From contig CAVRTA010000004.1 of NCBI GenBank assembly GCA_963724135.1, forward strand, positions 992,001 through 1,056,000: DNA of 64,000 nucleotides, given 5' to 3'. Positions 14,255 through 22,835 of this stretch are shown in pieces (position 1 is the stretch's first letter; each line of letters begins with the position of its first letter). Below the pieces are notes generated by a model. That model was not told the DNA's origin and ran no database searches. It was given only the letters and a program-made list of their open reading frames with translations. The translations under genes and the position numbers were made by a program. The stretch comes from DATLGB01 sp963724135 (GTDB lineage: Bacteria > Actinomycetota > Thermoleophilia > Solirubrobacterales > Solirubrobacteraceae).

Positions 14255-15912
14255 GCGCGACCGCCGCGTCCTTTCTCATCCTCTCGCTCGCCCTGCTGGG
14301 CGGGTTCGCATGGTGGGAGCGCAGCCGGCCGCCGTCGCGGCTGCTCGCCCTCGTGGCCACGGTCGCGGCTCTGGCCGCCATCGGGCGGATCGCGTTCGCG
14401 CCGATCCCGAACGTCAAGCCGACGACCGACATCGTCCTGTTCGCCGGGTTCGCGCTCGGCGCGGCGCCGGGGTTCGCCGTCGGGGCGGTGGCGGCGCTGA
14501 GCTCGAACTTCTTCTTCGGCCAGGGCCCGTGGACACCGTGGCAGATGGCGGCGTGGGGGCTGGTCGGGCTGCTCGGAGCGCTTCTGGCTCGCTTCCTTCC
14601 GCGCGCGGGCCGGGTCCCGCTGGCGCTGGCGTGCGCGTTCGCCGGCCTGCTCTACGGGCAGATCCTCAACGTGTCGGTCTGGATCACCTACTCCGACCAC
14701 TCACTGGCCGGCCTGCTCGGCTACATCGGGCGCGGCGTCCCGTTCGACGCGGCGCACATGATCGGCAACGTGCTCTTCTGCCTGGCCTTCGGGCCCGCGT
14801 TCGTCGCTGCGCTGACGCGCTTCCAGACGCGCATGCACGTCCGCTGGATCCCCGTCGCGGCGGTGCTCGCGCTCCCGCTGCTGCTCGCGCCCCTGGCGGT
14901 CGCGAAGGACACGACCAGGCCGACCCGCTACCTGCTGCGCGCCCAGAACGCCGACGGCGGCTTCGGCGCCGCGCCGGGCGAGCGCTCGAGCGCCCTCTAC
15001 AGCGCGTGGGCCATCCTCGGGCTCGTCGCGACCGGCAAGCACCCGGCCGACGTCCGCAAGGAGGGCGCGTCGGCGCTCGACTACCTGCGCGCCCACGCGG
15101 ACGAGGGGGCCGACCCGGGCGGTCGTGCCCGCGCCATCCTCGCGCTCGCGGCCGCCGGGGAGGACGCGACGGCGCTCGTGGGCCGCCTCCAGGAGGCGCG
15201 GCGGGACGATGGCAGCTATGCGGGCCGCGTCAACACGACCGCGTTCGCGGTGCTGGCGCTCAAGGCGGCGGGCGTACGCAGCGGGCTGCGCAGGTCGACG
15301 CGCTGGATCATCGCCGAGCAGAACCCCGACGGCGGGTTCAACTTCGGCGGCAGGGGCGCCCAATCGGGCATCGACGACACCAGCGCGCCGCTCCAGGCGC
15401 TGGTGCTGATGGACGTCGGCCGCAGGCCGATCCGCCGCGCCGCCCGCTTCCTCGTGCGCCGCCAGAACCCGGACGGCGGCTTCCCGCTCAGCCCGGGCGG
15501 AGCGTCGAACGCCCAGTCCACGGCCTGGGCCGTGCAGGCCCTCGCCGCCGCTGGCCGCAACACCGACGACGCCCTCCGCTTCCTGCGCGGTCTGACCGCC
15601 CCCAGCGGCGCCGTCCGCTACTCGCGCACCAGCGCCCAGACGCCGGTGTGGGTGACCGCGCAGGCGCTGGCCGCCTTCGCGCGCAAGCCGTTCCCGCTCA
15701 CGCCGGTCAGCCGCCGCAGCGCGCCCGTCGCCACCACCCCCGCGCCGCCCGATGAGACAAAAGGGACAGTCCCTTCTGTCTCAGCCGAGACAAAAGGGAC
15801 TGTCCCTTCTGTCTCAGCCGAGCCCAAACGGCCGCGCTTCACAAAAGGGACGGACCCTTTTGTGAAGCGGATCGCGTGGGGAGCGGGGCGGGCGACCGCC
15901 GTCTTCTTGTGA
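14251..15912 (+). CDS. ECF S-component fused to prenyltransferase-like alpha/alpha barrel
   Basis: 553 aa. Residues about 1-210 are six membrane helices of an ECF S-component (NVKPTTDIVLFAGFALGAAP, SSNFFFGQGPWTPWQMAAWG, then FDAAHMIGNVLFCLAFGPAF). Residues about 220-475 hold four or more squalene-cyclase/prenyltransferase-type repeats, each with an N-x-DGGF core: RYLLRAQNADGGFG, IIAEQNPDGGFNFG and FLVRRQNPDGGF. The catalytic residues of cyclases or prenyltransferases are not evident. Intrinsic factor and transcobalamin consist of just such an alpha6/alpha6 barrel plus a DUF4430-like domain, so the barrel probably binds cobalamin at the outer face. The last 60 residues are low-complexity and encoded by palindromic repeats. 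It overlaps the ATPase gene by 4 nt. Confidence 0.85.
   Translation: MSATAASFLILSLALLGGFAWWERSRPPSRLLALVATVAALAAIGRIAFAPIPNVKPTTDIVLFAGFALGAAPGFAVGAVAALSSNFFFGQGPWTPWQMAAWGLVGLLGALLARFLPRAGRVPLALACAFAGLLYGQILNVSVWITYSDHSLAGLLGYIGRGVPFDAAHMIGNVLFCLAFGPAFVAALTRFQTRMHVRWIPVAAVLALPLLLAPLAVAKDTTRPTRYLLRAQNADGGFGAAPGERSSALYSAWAILGLVATGKHPADVRKEGASALDYLRAHADEGADPGGRARAILALAAAGEDATALVGRLQEARRDDGSYAGRVNTTAFAVLALKAAGVRSGLRRSTRWIIAEQNPDGGFNFGGRGAQSGIDDTSAPLQALVLMDVGRRPIRRAARFLVRRQNPDGGFPLSPGGASNAQSTAWAVQALAAAGRNTDDALRFLRGLTAPSGAVRYSRTSAQTPVWVTAQALAAFARKPFPLTPVSRRSAPVATTPAPPDETKGTVPSVSAETKGTVPSVSAEPKRPRFTKGTDPFVKRIAWGAGRATAVFL
15753..15869. repeat. three REP-like palindromes inside the 3' end of the S-component gene
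   Basis: Two copies of a 33-bp tandem unit (15753-15783 and 15787-15815) are each near-palindromic: GAGACAAAAGGGAC, a short centre, then GTCCCTTCTGTCTC. A third, perfect palindrome with 15-bp arms and a 5-nt loop lies at 15835-15869 (CGCTTCACAAAAGGG and its complement). The open frame runs through and reads them as ETKGTVPSVSA twice, then a related FTKGTDPFVKR. A relative of the third unit recurs at 24714-24744. The elements look like mobile or amplified intergenic repeats that have extended the protein. Confidence 0.85.
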
Positions 15913-15951
15913 ACCCAATACATTCTCGCGCCGCATGACGGAGTCGCAGCC

Positions 15952-17476
15952 GTGCTGATCGGGGTGCTCAAGGAGGCCGAGACCACGGAGACGCGAGTCG
16001 CCGCAACGCCCGCGACCGTCGGCCAGCTCGTCAAGCTGGGCTACGACGTCGTGGTAGAGCCCGGTGCCGGCGAGGCCGCGAGCTTCCCAGACGACGCGTA
16101 CGACGAGGCCGGCGCCTCCGTCGGTGACCCGTTGTCCGCCGACATCGTCTTCGGCGTCAACGCGCCGTCGAAGGCGCAGCTCGACGGGCTCAAGGAGGGG
16201 GCGACGCTGGTCGCGCTCCTCAACCCGCGCCTGGACGCCGAGATGGTCGAGGACCTGGGCAAGAGGCCGATCACCGCCATGTCGATGGACGCCGTGCCGC
16301 GCATCTCGCGCGCACAGTCCCTGGACGTGCTCTCGTCGATGGCCAACATCGCCGGGTACCGCGCCGTCGTCGAGGCCGCGCACACCTTCGGGCGGTTCTT
16401 CACGGGCCAGGTCACGGCGGCCGGCAAGGTCGCGCCCGCCAAGGTGCTCGTGGCGGGCGCCGGCGTCGCCGGCCTTGCGGCGATCGGCACGGCCGGCAGT
16501 CTCGGCGCGATCGTGTACGCGACGGACCCGCGGCCGGAGGTCGCCGACCAGGTCGACTCTCTCGGCGGCGAGTACCTCGCCGTCGCCGACGCGGAGGTCG
16601 AGGTCAGCTCCACGGGCTACGCCAAGGAGATGTCCGACGACTACAACGACGCGCGCGGCGCGGCTCTACGCCGACACGGTCGGAGACGTCGACATCCTCA
16701 TCACCACGGCCCTGATCCCGGGCCGGCCCGCGCCGCGGCTGATCACCGCCGAGATGGTGGCCTCGATGAAGCCGGGCAGCGTGATCGTCGACATGGCCGC
16801 GGCCAACGGCGGCAACGTCGAGGGCACGGTGAAGGGCGAGGAGATCGTCACCGACAACGACGTCACGATCATCGGCTACACCGATCTGGCGGGGCGGCTC
16901 TCCGCCCAGTCGTCGCAGCTGTACGGCACCAACCTCGTCAACCTCATGAAGCTGATGACGCCGGAGAAGGACGGCAACCTCGTCCTCGACTTCGACGACG
17001 TCGTGCAGCGGTCGATGACCATCGTCCGCGGCGGCGAGCTGACCTGGCCGCCGCCGGACGTGGAGGTGTCCGCCGCTCCGAAGGCCGCTCCGAAGGCCGC
17101 ACCGGAACCGGCCGCGCCGCCGGAGCCGATGTCCGACGACAAGCGCCTGGGCATCGTGCTGGCAGGGGCCGCCGTCTTCTTCCTGCTGTTCGCGTTCGCG
17201 CCGGAGGCGCTGCACGGGCACCTGACGGTGTTCGCGCTCGCGATCGTCGTCGGCTACTACGTGATCGGCAACGTGCACCACGCGCTGCACACGCCGCTCA
17301 TGTCGGTGACCAATGCCATCTCGGGCATCATCGTCGTCGGCGGCCTGCTGCAGGTCGGTCACGGCGACTCGACGGTAACCGCGGTCGCCACCGCGGCCAT
17401 CCTGCTCGCCAGCATCAACGTCTTCGGCGGTTTCGCGGTGACGCGCCGCATGCTCGCCATGTTCACCAGGAGCTAG
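15952..17476 (+). pseudogene. pntA: NAD(P) transhydrogenase alpha subunit, frameshifted
   Basis: From GTG 15952 the frame gives the complete domain I start of PntA (LIGVLKEAETTETRVAATPA), the NAD-binding motif VLVAGAGVAGLAAIGTAGSLGA and GYAKEMSDDYNDAR. The frame then breaks at about 16653-16663 in a run of GC dinucleotides and resumes one base later with LYADTVGDVDILITTALIPG, GSVIVDMAAANGGN and the membrane domain FFLLFAFAPEALHGHL, ending in MLAMFTRS at 17476. The joined product would be about 507 aa, the size of E. coli PntA. As given, it could not make a full alpha subunit. A single-base sequencing error in GCGCGCGGCGCGG is the simplest explanation; a true null allele is possible. Confidence 0.85.
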
Positions 17477-17482
17477 CCGGGG

Positions 17483-18901
17483 ATGTCTGTCCAGACGGCG
17501 GCGCAGGCCTCGTACATCGTCGCGGCCCTGCTCTTCATCGGGGCCCTCGCGGGGCTGTCCAGGCACGAGACGTCCAGGGTCGGCAACAACTTCGGCATCG
17601 CCGGCATGGCCGTCGCGCTGATCGCCACGATCGTGCTGGCGTTCGAGCGCGAGATCGAGGACGCGGGCGCGATCCTGCTCTTCGCGGCCGTCGCCGTCGG
17701 CGCCGTCATCGGCCTGTGGCGCGCGCGCATCGTCGAGATGACCGAGATGCCGCAGCTGATCGCGATGCTGCACAGCTTCGTCGGCCTCGCCGCGGTGCTC
17801 GTCGGCTGGAACGGGTTCCTGGAGGTCGAGGACAACCTGGGCGGCGCGGAGGCGCGGCACCTCGACGCGATCGGCACGCTCGGCATCCACCATGCCGAGG
17901 TCGTCATCGGCATCTTCATCGGCGCGGTGACGTTCACCGGCTCGATCATCGCCAACCTGAAGCTGTCGGCGCGGATCAATTCCAAGCCGCTGGTGCTGCC
18001 CGGCAAGAACATCCTCAACCTCGGCTCGCTCGTGGCGATCGCCGGCCTCACCGTGTGGTTCTGCGCCGACCCGAGCATCGTCCCGCTGATCATCGCGACC
18101 GTGGTCTCGCTCGCGCTCGGCCTGCACCTGGTGGCGTCCATCGGCGGCGGCGACATGCCCGTCGTCGTCTCGATGCTCAACAGCTACTCGGGCTGGGCCG
18201 CCGCCGCGTCAGGCTTCCTGCTCGAGAACGACGCGCTGATCATCACCGGCGCCCTCGTCGGCTCTTCCGGTGCCTACCTGAGCTACATCATGTGCAAGGC
18301 GATGAACCGCTCCTTCATCTCGGTCATCGCCGGCGGCTTCGGCATCGAGGCGCCCGGCGGCGACGACGAGGAGTACGGCGAGCCGAACGAGATCAACGCG
18401 GAGGGCGCCGCCGATCTGCTCAAGCACGCCAAGTCGGTGGTCATCACGCCTGGCTACGGCATGGCCGTCGCCCAGGCGCAGTACGGCGTGGCCGATCTGA
18501 CGCGCAAGCTGCGCGCCGAGGGCGTCGAGGTCCGCTTCGGCATCCATCCGGTCGCGGGACGCCTCCCGGGCCACATGAACGTGCTGCTCGCCGAGGCGAA
18601 GGTGCCCTACGACATCGTCCTCGAGATGGACGAGATCAACGAAGATTTCCCGGAGACCTCCGTCGTCCTGGTCATCGGCGCCAACGACACCGTCAACCCG
18701 GCTGCCGCCGAGGACCCGGGCAGCCCGATCGCCGGCATGCCGGTACTGACGGTCTGGGAGGCCGAGCAGGTGATCGTCTTCAAGCGCTCGATGGCCTCCG
18801 GCTATGCGGGGGTGCAGAACCCGCTGTTCTTCCGGGACAACACGGCGATGCTGTTCGGCGACGCGAAGGACCGCGTCGAGGACATCCTGAAGGCGCTCTG
18901 A
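17483..18901 (+). CDS. pntB: NAD(P) transhydrogenase beta subunit
   Basis: 472 aa, full length. About eight to nine membrane helices (residues 1-270, including IAMLHSFVGLAAVLVGWNGF and GGDMPVVVSMLNSYSGWAAA) form the proton channel. The C-terminal NADP-binding domain III shows VVITPGYGMAVAQAQYGVAD, VRFGIHPVAGRLPGHMNVLL, ANDTVNPAAAEDPGSPIAGM and FKRSMASGYAGVQNPLFF. With PntA it uses the proton gradient to reduce NADP with NADH. It starts 7 nt after the pntA stop. Because pntB is intact and undisturbed while pntA is frameshifted, an error or a recent event in pntA is likely. Confidence 0.93.
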   Translation: MSVQTAAQASYIVAALLFIGALAGLSRHETSRVGNNFGIAGMAVALIATIVLAFEREIEDAGAILLFAAVAVGAVIGLWRARIVEMTEMPQLIAMLHSFVGLAAVLVGWNGFLEVEDNLGGAEARHLDAIGTLGIHHAEVVIGIFIGAVTFTGSIIANLKLSARINSKPLVLPGKNILNLGSLVAIAGLTVWFCADPSIVPLIIATVVSLALGLHLVASIGGGDMPVVVSMLNSYSGWAAAASGFLLENDALIITGALVGSSGAYLSYIMCKAMNRSFISVIAGGFGIEAPGGDDEEYGEPNEINAEGAADLLKHAKSVVITPGYGMAVAQAQYGVADLTRKLRAEGVEVRFGIHPVAGRLPGHMNVLLAEAKVPYDIVLEMDEINEDFPETSVVLVIGANDTVNPAAAEDPGSPIAGMPVLTVWEAEQVIVFKRSMASGYAGVQNPLFFRDNTAMLFGDAKDRVEDILKAL

Positions 18902-18926
18902 CGCGGTCCCGGCCGCGGTCGCGGCT

Positions 18927-19541
18927 CTAGGCCTCGACCGGCGAAGGCGGCGGCGGGGGCGGCGCGGAGTTGGCCGCGTCGACCGTCGCCACGATGTCCG
19001 GCGCCGGCGGCGGGGCCGGGTAGGACTGCCTGACCGACATCAGCCGCTCGCCGCCCTTGCGCATGACCTCCACGTAGAACGCGGAGATGTCCATGTCGTG
19101 CTTGGCGAGGTAGTCGGCGAGGTGGCTGGCGTCCTCGTCGAACCTCGGGCCCACGATGAGCATCCGCGGCGAGTCGCCCGGCGTCGCGCCCTGAAGCAGC
19201 TCGTGGGTGGCGCCGAGCTTGTCGGCGTCCCAGGAGGCGATGTGCGCAGCGGCGGACAGGGCACGCCCCGTCGCGGACTTGCCGCCGCCCTCGCCGACGA
19301 TGACGAGGGCGATGCGCCCCGCGTCGACGTCCATGCACAGGAGGTCGACGTCGGCCTCGGTGATGGGGCCGACGGCCTTGATGCGGGGGAGGCCGATCTC
19401 GGCGGCGAAGGCTTCCCAGCCGGCCGTGATCAGGGCGTGGAGCTCGTCGCGGCTGAGAGCCTCGTCAGGGACGAGGTCGGAGGCCTCAGGCGCGACCAAT
19501 GTCTTGGAGGACTCATCGATGCGCAGCATTGGGATCGTCAT
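18927..19541 (-). CDS. protein of unknown function with Pro-rich C-terminus
   Basis: 204 aa from ATG 19541 (MTIPMLRIDESSKTL). I do not recognise a named family. The first 180 residues look like one soluble alpha/beta domain: DEALSRDELHALITAGWEAF, VDLLCMDVDAGRIALVIVGE, SWDADKLGATHELLQG, SPRMLIVGPRFDEDASHLAD and MDISAFYVEVMRKGGERLMS. Alternating buried strands and charged loops suggest a nuclease-like or NTP-binding fold, without a clear motif. The tail is 8 prolines in 12 residues. It is convergent with pntB and divergent from glpD with about 50 bp between starts, so it may share regulation with glpD. Confidence 0.7.
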   Translation of the reverse strand: MTIPMLRIDESSKTLVAPEASDLVPDEALSRDELHALITAGWEAFAAEIGLPRIKAVGPITEADVDLLCMDVDAGRIALVIVGEGGGKSATGRALSAAAHIASWDADKLGATHELLQGATPGDSPRMLIVGPRFDEDASHLADYLAKHDMDISAFYVEVMRKGGERLMSVRQSYPAPPPAPDIVATVDAANSAPPPPPPSPVEA

Positions 19542-19593
19542 CGGCACGACCTCGCCGCGCCTGTAGTACTTCCGGCCACCTGGATACGGTCTT

Positions 19594-21255
19594 GTGAGGA
19601 TGCTGAGCCGCGCCGACGCCCTCAGAGCGATGTCAGGGGAGCCGTTCGACGTGGTTGTCGTGGGGGGCGGGATCACGGGCGCCGGCGTGGCGCTCGACGC
19701 CGCCTCGCGCGGATACAGCGTCGCCCTGGTCGAGAAGGCCGACTTCGCGAGCGGCACCTCGTCGCGCTCGAGCAAGCTCGTGCACGGCGGTCTGCGCTAC
19801 CTGCAGAACTTCGATCTCGGACTCGTGCGCGAGGCGCTGCTCGAGCGCCAGCTGATGGCCGCGCTCGCGCCGCACCTGGTCAAGCCGCTGCCGCTGATCG
19901 TCCCGGCCTTCGACGGCGACCGGCCCGACCGGCTGCTCGGCGTCGGCCTGAACATGTACGACGTGATGGCGGTCGACCGGCTGCGCCGCCGCAAGCGCGA
20001 CGTCAACTTCGACGGGATCGAGGACTGGTCGCCGGACCGCCACCGCATCGTCGACGGGGACGAGATCTCGGAGCGGCTGCCCGCGCTCGCCGCGCGCGGT
20101 CCGTCGAGCGGCTACCTCTTCTACGACTGCCAGACCGACGACGCGCGGCTGGTCCTGACCGTGCTCGGCGAGGCCGAGCGCTTCGGCGCCGTCTTCGCCA
20201 ACCGCTGCGAGGTCCTCTCGCTGCTCGAGGAGGACGGCCGCGCGCGCGGGGTGATCGTCCACGACCGCGTCAGCGACGACATGATCGAGATCCGCGCGGA
20301 CTCCGTCGTCAACGCCACCGGGGTGTGGGCGGACCGGCTGCGGCCCGACGAGCTGCGCAACGAGGCCGAGGTGCCGAAGATCACTCCCAGCCGCGGCACG
20401 CACCTGATCGTCCCGCGCGACAGGCTGCCGGTCAACGACGGCGCGATCGCGCCCGCGGGGTCGGGGCGGATGATGTTCATCCTGCCCTGGTTGGGGCAGA
20501 CGCTGATCGGGACCACCGACATCACCCACGAGGCCGACGACCTCGACCACGTGCAGCCGTCCGGCGAGGACGTCGAGTACCTGCTCGAGGCGACGAACGC
20601 GTTCTTCGAGTCCGACGTCACGCCCTCGGACGTCTCCGGCGCCTACGCCGGCGTGCGCCCGCTGATCGCGACCGGCGACCCGAAGAAGTCGGTCGACATC
20701 TCGCGCAAGGCCGAGCTCTACGAGACCTCGAGCGGGATGATCACGATCACGGGCGGCAAGCTGACGACCTGGCGGCGGATGGCGAAGATGACCGTCGACC
20801 GCATCGTCGAGCGCGACGGTCGCGACGCCCCGTGCCGCACGCACGAGATCCCCCTCGGGATGGCGATCACCGCCGGCGACCTGCCGCGCGTGGAGGGTGT
20901 CCGCGACGAGAGCTACGAGCGGCTCGCGGGCCGCTACGGCTATGCGGCGCACGACGTGCTCGCCGTGGCGGGCGAGCGCGGGGAGCTGGCCCAGCCGATC
21001 CTGCCCGCACACCCCGACCTGCTCGCCGAGGCGGCGTTCGCCGCCCGCCGGGAGCAGGCGCAGTCGGTCGGCGACGTGCTGCTGCGCCGCACCCGGCTCG
21101 CCCTGCTCGATGCCCGCGGGCTCGCGGCCGACCCCGACGCGGTGCGCCGGGTTGCGGATGCGCTCGGGAACGAGCTGGGCTGGGACGAGGCGCGCATGAC
21201 GGGCGAGATCGAGGCGTTCGCGGGTGAGGCCGCGGCCGAGGGGCTGGTGGTGTGA
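19594..21255 (+). CDS. glpD: aerobic glycerol-3-phosphate dehydrogenase
   Basis: 553 aa, normal length. N-terminal FAD-binding motif VVVVGGGITGAGVALDAASR, then the family signature SSRSSKLVHGGLRYLQNFDL, substrate-domain stretches FILPWLGQTLIGTTDITHEA and YAGVRPLI, and the ITGGKLTTWRRMAKM loop that closes the FAD site, followed by the C-terminal helical cap. It oxidises sn-glycerol 3-phosphate to dihydroxyacetone phosphate and passes electrons to menaquinone at the membrane. GTG 19594 and ATG 19600 are both possible; TACGGT at 19585-19590 lies 9 nt before ATG 19600. The stop overlaps the next gene's GTG. Confidence 0.93.
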   Translation: MRMLSRADALRAMSGEPFDVVVVGGGITGAGVALDAASRGYSVALVEKADFASGTSSRSSKLVHGGLRYLQNFDLGLVREALLERQLMAALAPHLVKPLPLIVPAFDGDRPDRLLGVGLNMYDVMAVDRLRRRKRDVNFDGIEDWSPDRHRIVDGDEISERLPALAARGPSSGYLFYDCQTDDARLVLTVLGEAERFGAVFANRCEVLSLLEEDGRARGVIVHDRVSDDMIEIRADSVVNATGVWADRLRPDELRNEAEVPKITPSRGTHLIVPRDRLPVNDGAIAPAGSGRMMFILPWLGQTLIGTTDITHEADDLDHVQPSGEDVEYLLEATNAFFESDVTPSDVSGAYAGVRPLIATGDPKKSVDISRKAELYETSSGMITITGGKLTTWRRMAKMTVDRIVERDGRDAPCRTHEIPLGMAITAGDLPRVEGVRDESYERLAGRYGYAAHDVLAVAGERGELAQPILPAHPDLLAEAAFAARREQAQSVGDVLLRRTRLALLDARGLAADPDAVRRVADALGNELGWDEARMTGEIEAFAGEAAAEGLVV

Positions 21256-21914
21256 CCGTCGCGCTCGCCGGACGCGTCGAGGACGCGCTGGCAGGCCTCG
21301 ACGCCGACGAGACCGCCGCGCTCGAGGCGCGCGAGCGCGAGGGGGCCGACTACAAGGCGATCGCCGCCCGGCTGGGCACGGGGCGCGAGGGTGTGGCCGA
21401 CCTGCTGGTGTCCGCCCGTCTGGCCGTCCGCGCGCACGTGCGCTCCGCTCCGGTTCCCGAACGCCGCTCGTCCCAGTGCGCGCCGGCCCGCCGCGTGATG
21501 GCGGCGCAGCAGGACGGTGAGGCGGTCGGCCTCGAGGACGTCGAGCGGCTGCGCGAGCACCTCGCCGACTGCGAGCCGTGCCGGCAGGCGCGCCGCGACC
21601 TGCGCGAGGCCGCGCTGGCCTGTGCCGCGTGGCGGCGGGCGCCGCGCGAGGACGTGCAGCGCATCCAGCGGGCGATCCGGCCCCGGCCGGCCCCGCGCGC
21701 GGGCGTCGCCGCCGGGCGCCGGCGGCTCGCGGTCGCGGTCGCCGCCGTCCTGTTGCTGGTGCTCCTGCTGGCGGTCGTGCTCGGCGGCGGCGGGGACGAC
21801 GTCACGGCGCCGAAGGCGCCGGTGCCGCAGCAGGGCTCGGCCACGGGATCCGGCGACGACGTCGTCCCGCCCCCCGGGGAGACCTTCTGCGCGGAGGGGG
21901 AGCCCGACTGCTAG
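21252..21914 (+). CDS. membrane protein with sigma-region-4-like HTH and zinc-finger anti-sigma motif
   Basis: 220 aa. Residues 1-65 resemble the end of sigma region 4 (ALAGLDADETAALEAREREG, DYKAIAARLGTGREGVADLL). Residues about 79-114 carry the Cys...His-x3-Cys-x2-Cys pattern of zinc-binding anti-sigma (ZAS/zf-HC2) domains, ending HLADCEPC. One membrane helix follows (LAVAVAAVLLLVLLLAVVLG), then a short outer tail with two cysteines. The layout suggests a one-chain relative of a sigma/anti-sigma pair; whether it binds DNA or a sigma factor is unknown. Overlaps on both sides (glpD upstream, folP downstream) make it part of their transcript. Confidence 0.65.
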   Translation: MTVALAGRVEDALAGLDADETAALEAREREGADYKAIAARLGTGREGVADLLVSARLAVRAHVRSAPVPERRSSQCAPARRVMAAQQDGEAVGLEDVERLREHLADCEPCRQARRDLREAALACAAWRRAPREDVQRIQRAIRPRPAPRAGVAAGRRRLAVAVAAVLLLVLLLAVVLGGGGDDVTAPKAPVPQQGSATGSGDDVVPPPGETFCAEGEPDC

Positions 21915-22762
21915 TGGCCCAGCCTGAACCGCTTGTGAGGATCATGGGTGTCCTCAACGCGACGCCCGACTCCTTCTCCGACGAGCGCGGCGAGCAGACG
22001 CTCGACGCGCGGCTGCGGCAGGCCGAGCGGCTGCTGGCCGACGGGGCGGACCTGCTCGACATCGGCGGCGAGTCCAACGTCACCAACCGGCCGGCGGTGG
22101 CACCCGGCGAGGAGATCGAGCGCGTCGTGCCGCTGATCGAGCGCGTCGTGGCGGAGCTCGGCGCGACGGTGTCGGTCGACACCTACAAGCCGGAAGTAGC
22201 GGAGGCGGCGGTCGCCGCCGGCGCGTCGATCGTCAACGACATCTCGGGACTGGCCGACCCGGGCCTCGCAGGCGTCTGCGCCCGGGCGGGCGCGGCGCTG
22301 GTCGTGATGCACACCCCGGTCGCGCCCAAACAGCAGTCCTTCGACGAGTCGCGCGCGCACGACGTCGTCGGCTGGCTGCGCGAGCGCGCCGCCCACGCGC
22401 GGTCGCTCGGTGTGCGCGACGTGATCGTCGATCCCGGGCCGGACTTCGGCAAGACGCCGGCGCAGACCATCGCGGCGCTGCAGGCGCTGCCCGAGATCGT
22501 CGCGCTCGGCCACCCGGTGCTGCTCGCCGTCTCGCGCAAGGACTTCATCGGCGCGATCAACGAGCGCCGGCCGCGCGAGCGGCTCGCGGGAACGCTCGCG
22601 GCCGTCGGCTTCGGCGTCGACGCCGGCGCCACGTACCTGCGCGTGCACGACGTCGCGGCCGTCCTGGACTACCTCGCCGTGCGCGCCGTTCTGCGCGGCG
22701 AGCGCGTGCTGGCGGCGGGCGCTCGCGTGCCGGAGCAACTGCGCCGGGAGCCTGTCGGCTAG
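21914..22762 (+). CDS. folP: dihydropteroate synthase
   Basis: 282 aa TIM-barrel enzyme. Signature 1 IMGVLNATPDSFSDERGEQT, signature 2 LLADGADLLDIGGESNVTN, the pterin-binding Asp/Asn in TVSVDTYKPEVAE and IVNDISGL, phosphate loop VIVDPGPDFGKT, and the Lys of LLAVSRKDFIGAI are all present. It condenses 6-hydroxymethyl-7,8-dihydropterin pyrophosphate with p-aminobenzoate in folate synthesis. The loop SNVTNRP differs from the usual STRPG: Arg of the STRPG loop is not in its standard place, so loop-2 chemistry may be atypical. GTG 21914 overlaps the previous TAG; ATG at MGVLNATP would cut the first strand. Confidence 0.9.
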   Translation: MAQPEPLVRIMGVLNATPDSFSDERGEQTLDARLRQAERLLADGADLLDIGGESNVTNRPAVAPGEEIERVVPLIERVVAELGATVSVDTYKPEVAEAAVAAGASIVNDISGLADPGLAGVCARAGAALVVMHTPVAPKQQSFDESRAHDVVGWLRERAAHARSLGVRDVIVDPGPDFGKTPAQTIAALQALPEIVALGHPVLLAVSRKDFIGAINERRPRERLAGTLAAVGFGVDAGATYLRVHDVAAVLDYLAVRAVLRGERVLAAGARVPEQLRREPVG

Positions 22763-22835
22763 CCTTCGCGGGGAGTTCCCGCTCGCTGTCCCACGCGGGC
22801 GGAACGCCAACGAACCCAATTCAGGAGGTAGTCAG

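Noticed and set aside
15753..15815. Possible CRISPR-like repeat pair
   Set aside because: Units are directly adjacent tandem copies with no spacers and no cas genes nearby.
19633..21012. 459-aa open frame antisense to glpD
   Set aside because: No recognisable domain; mirrors glpD codons.
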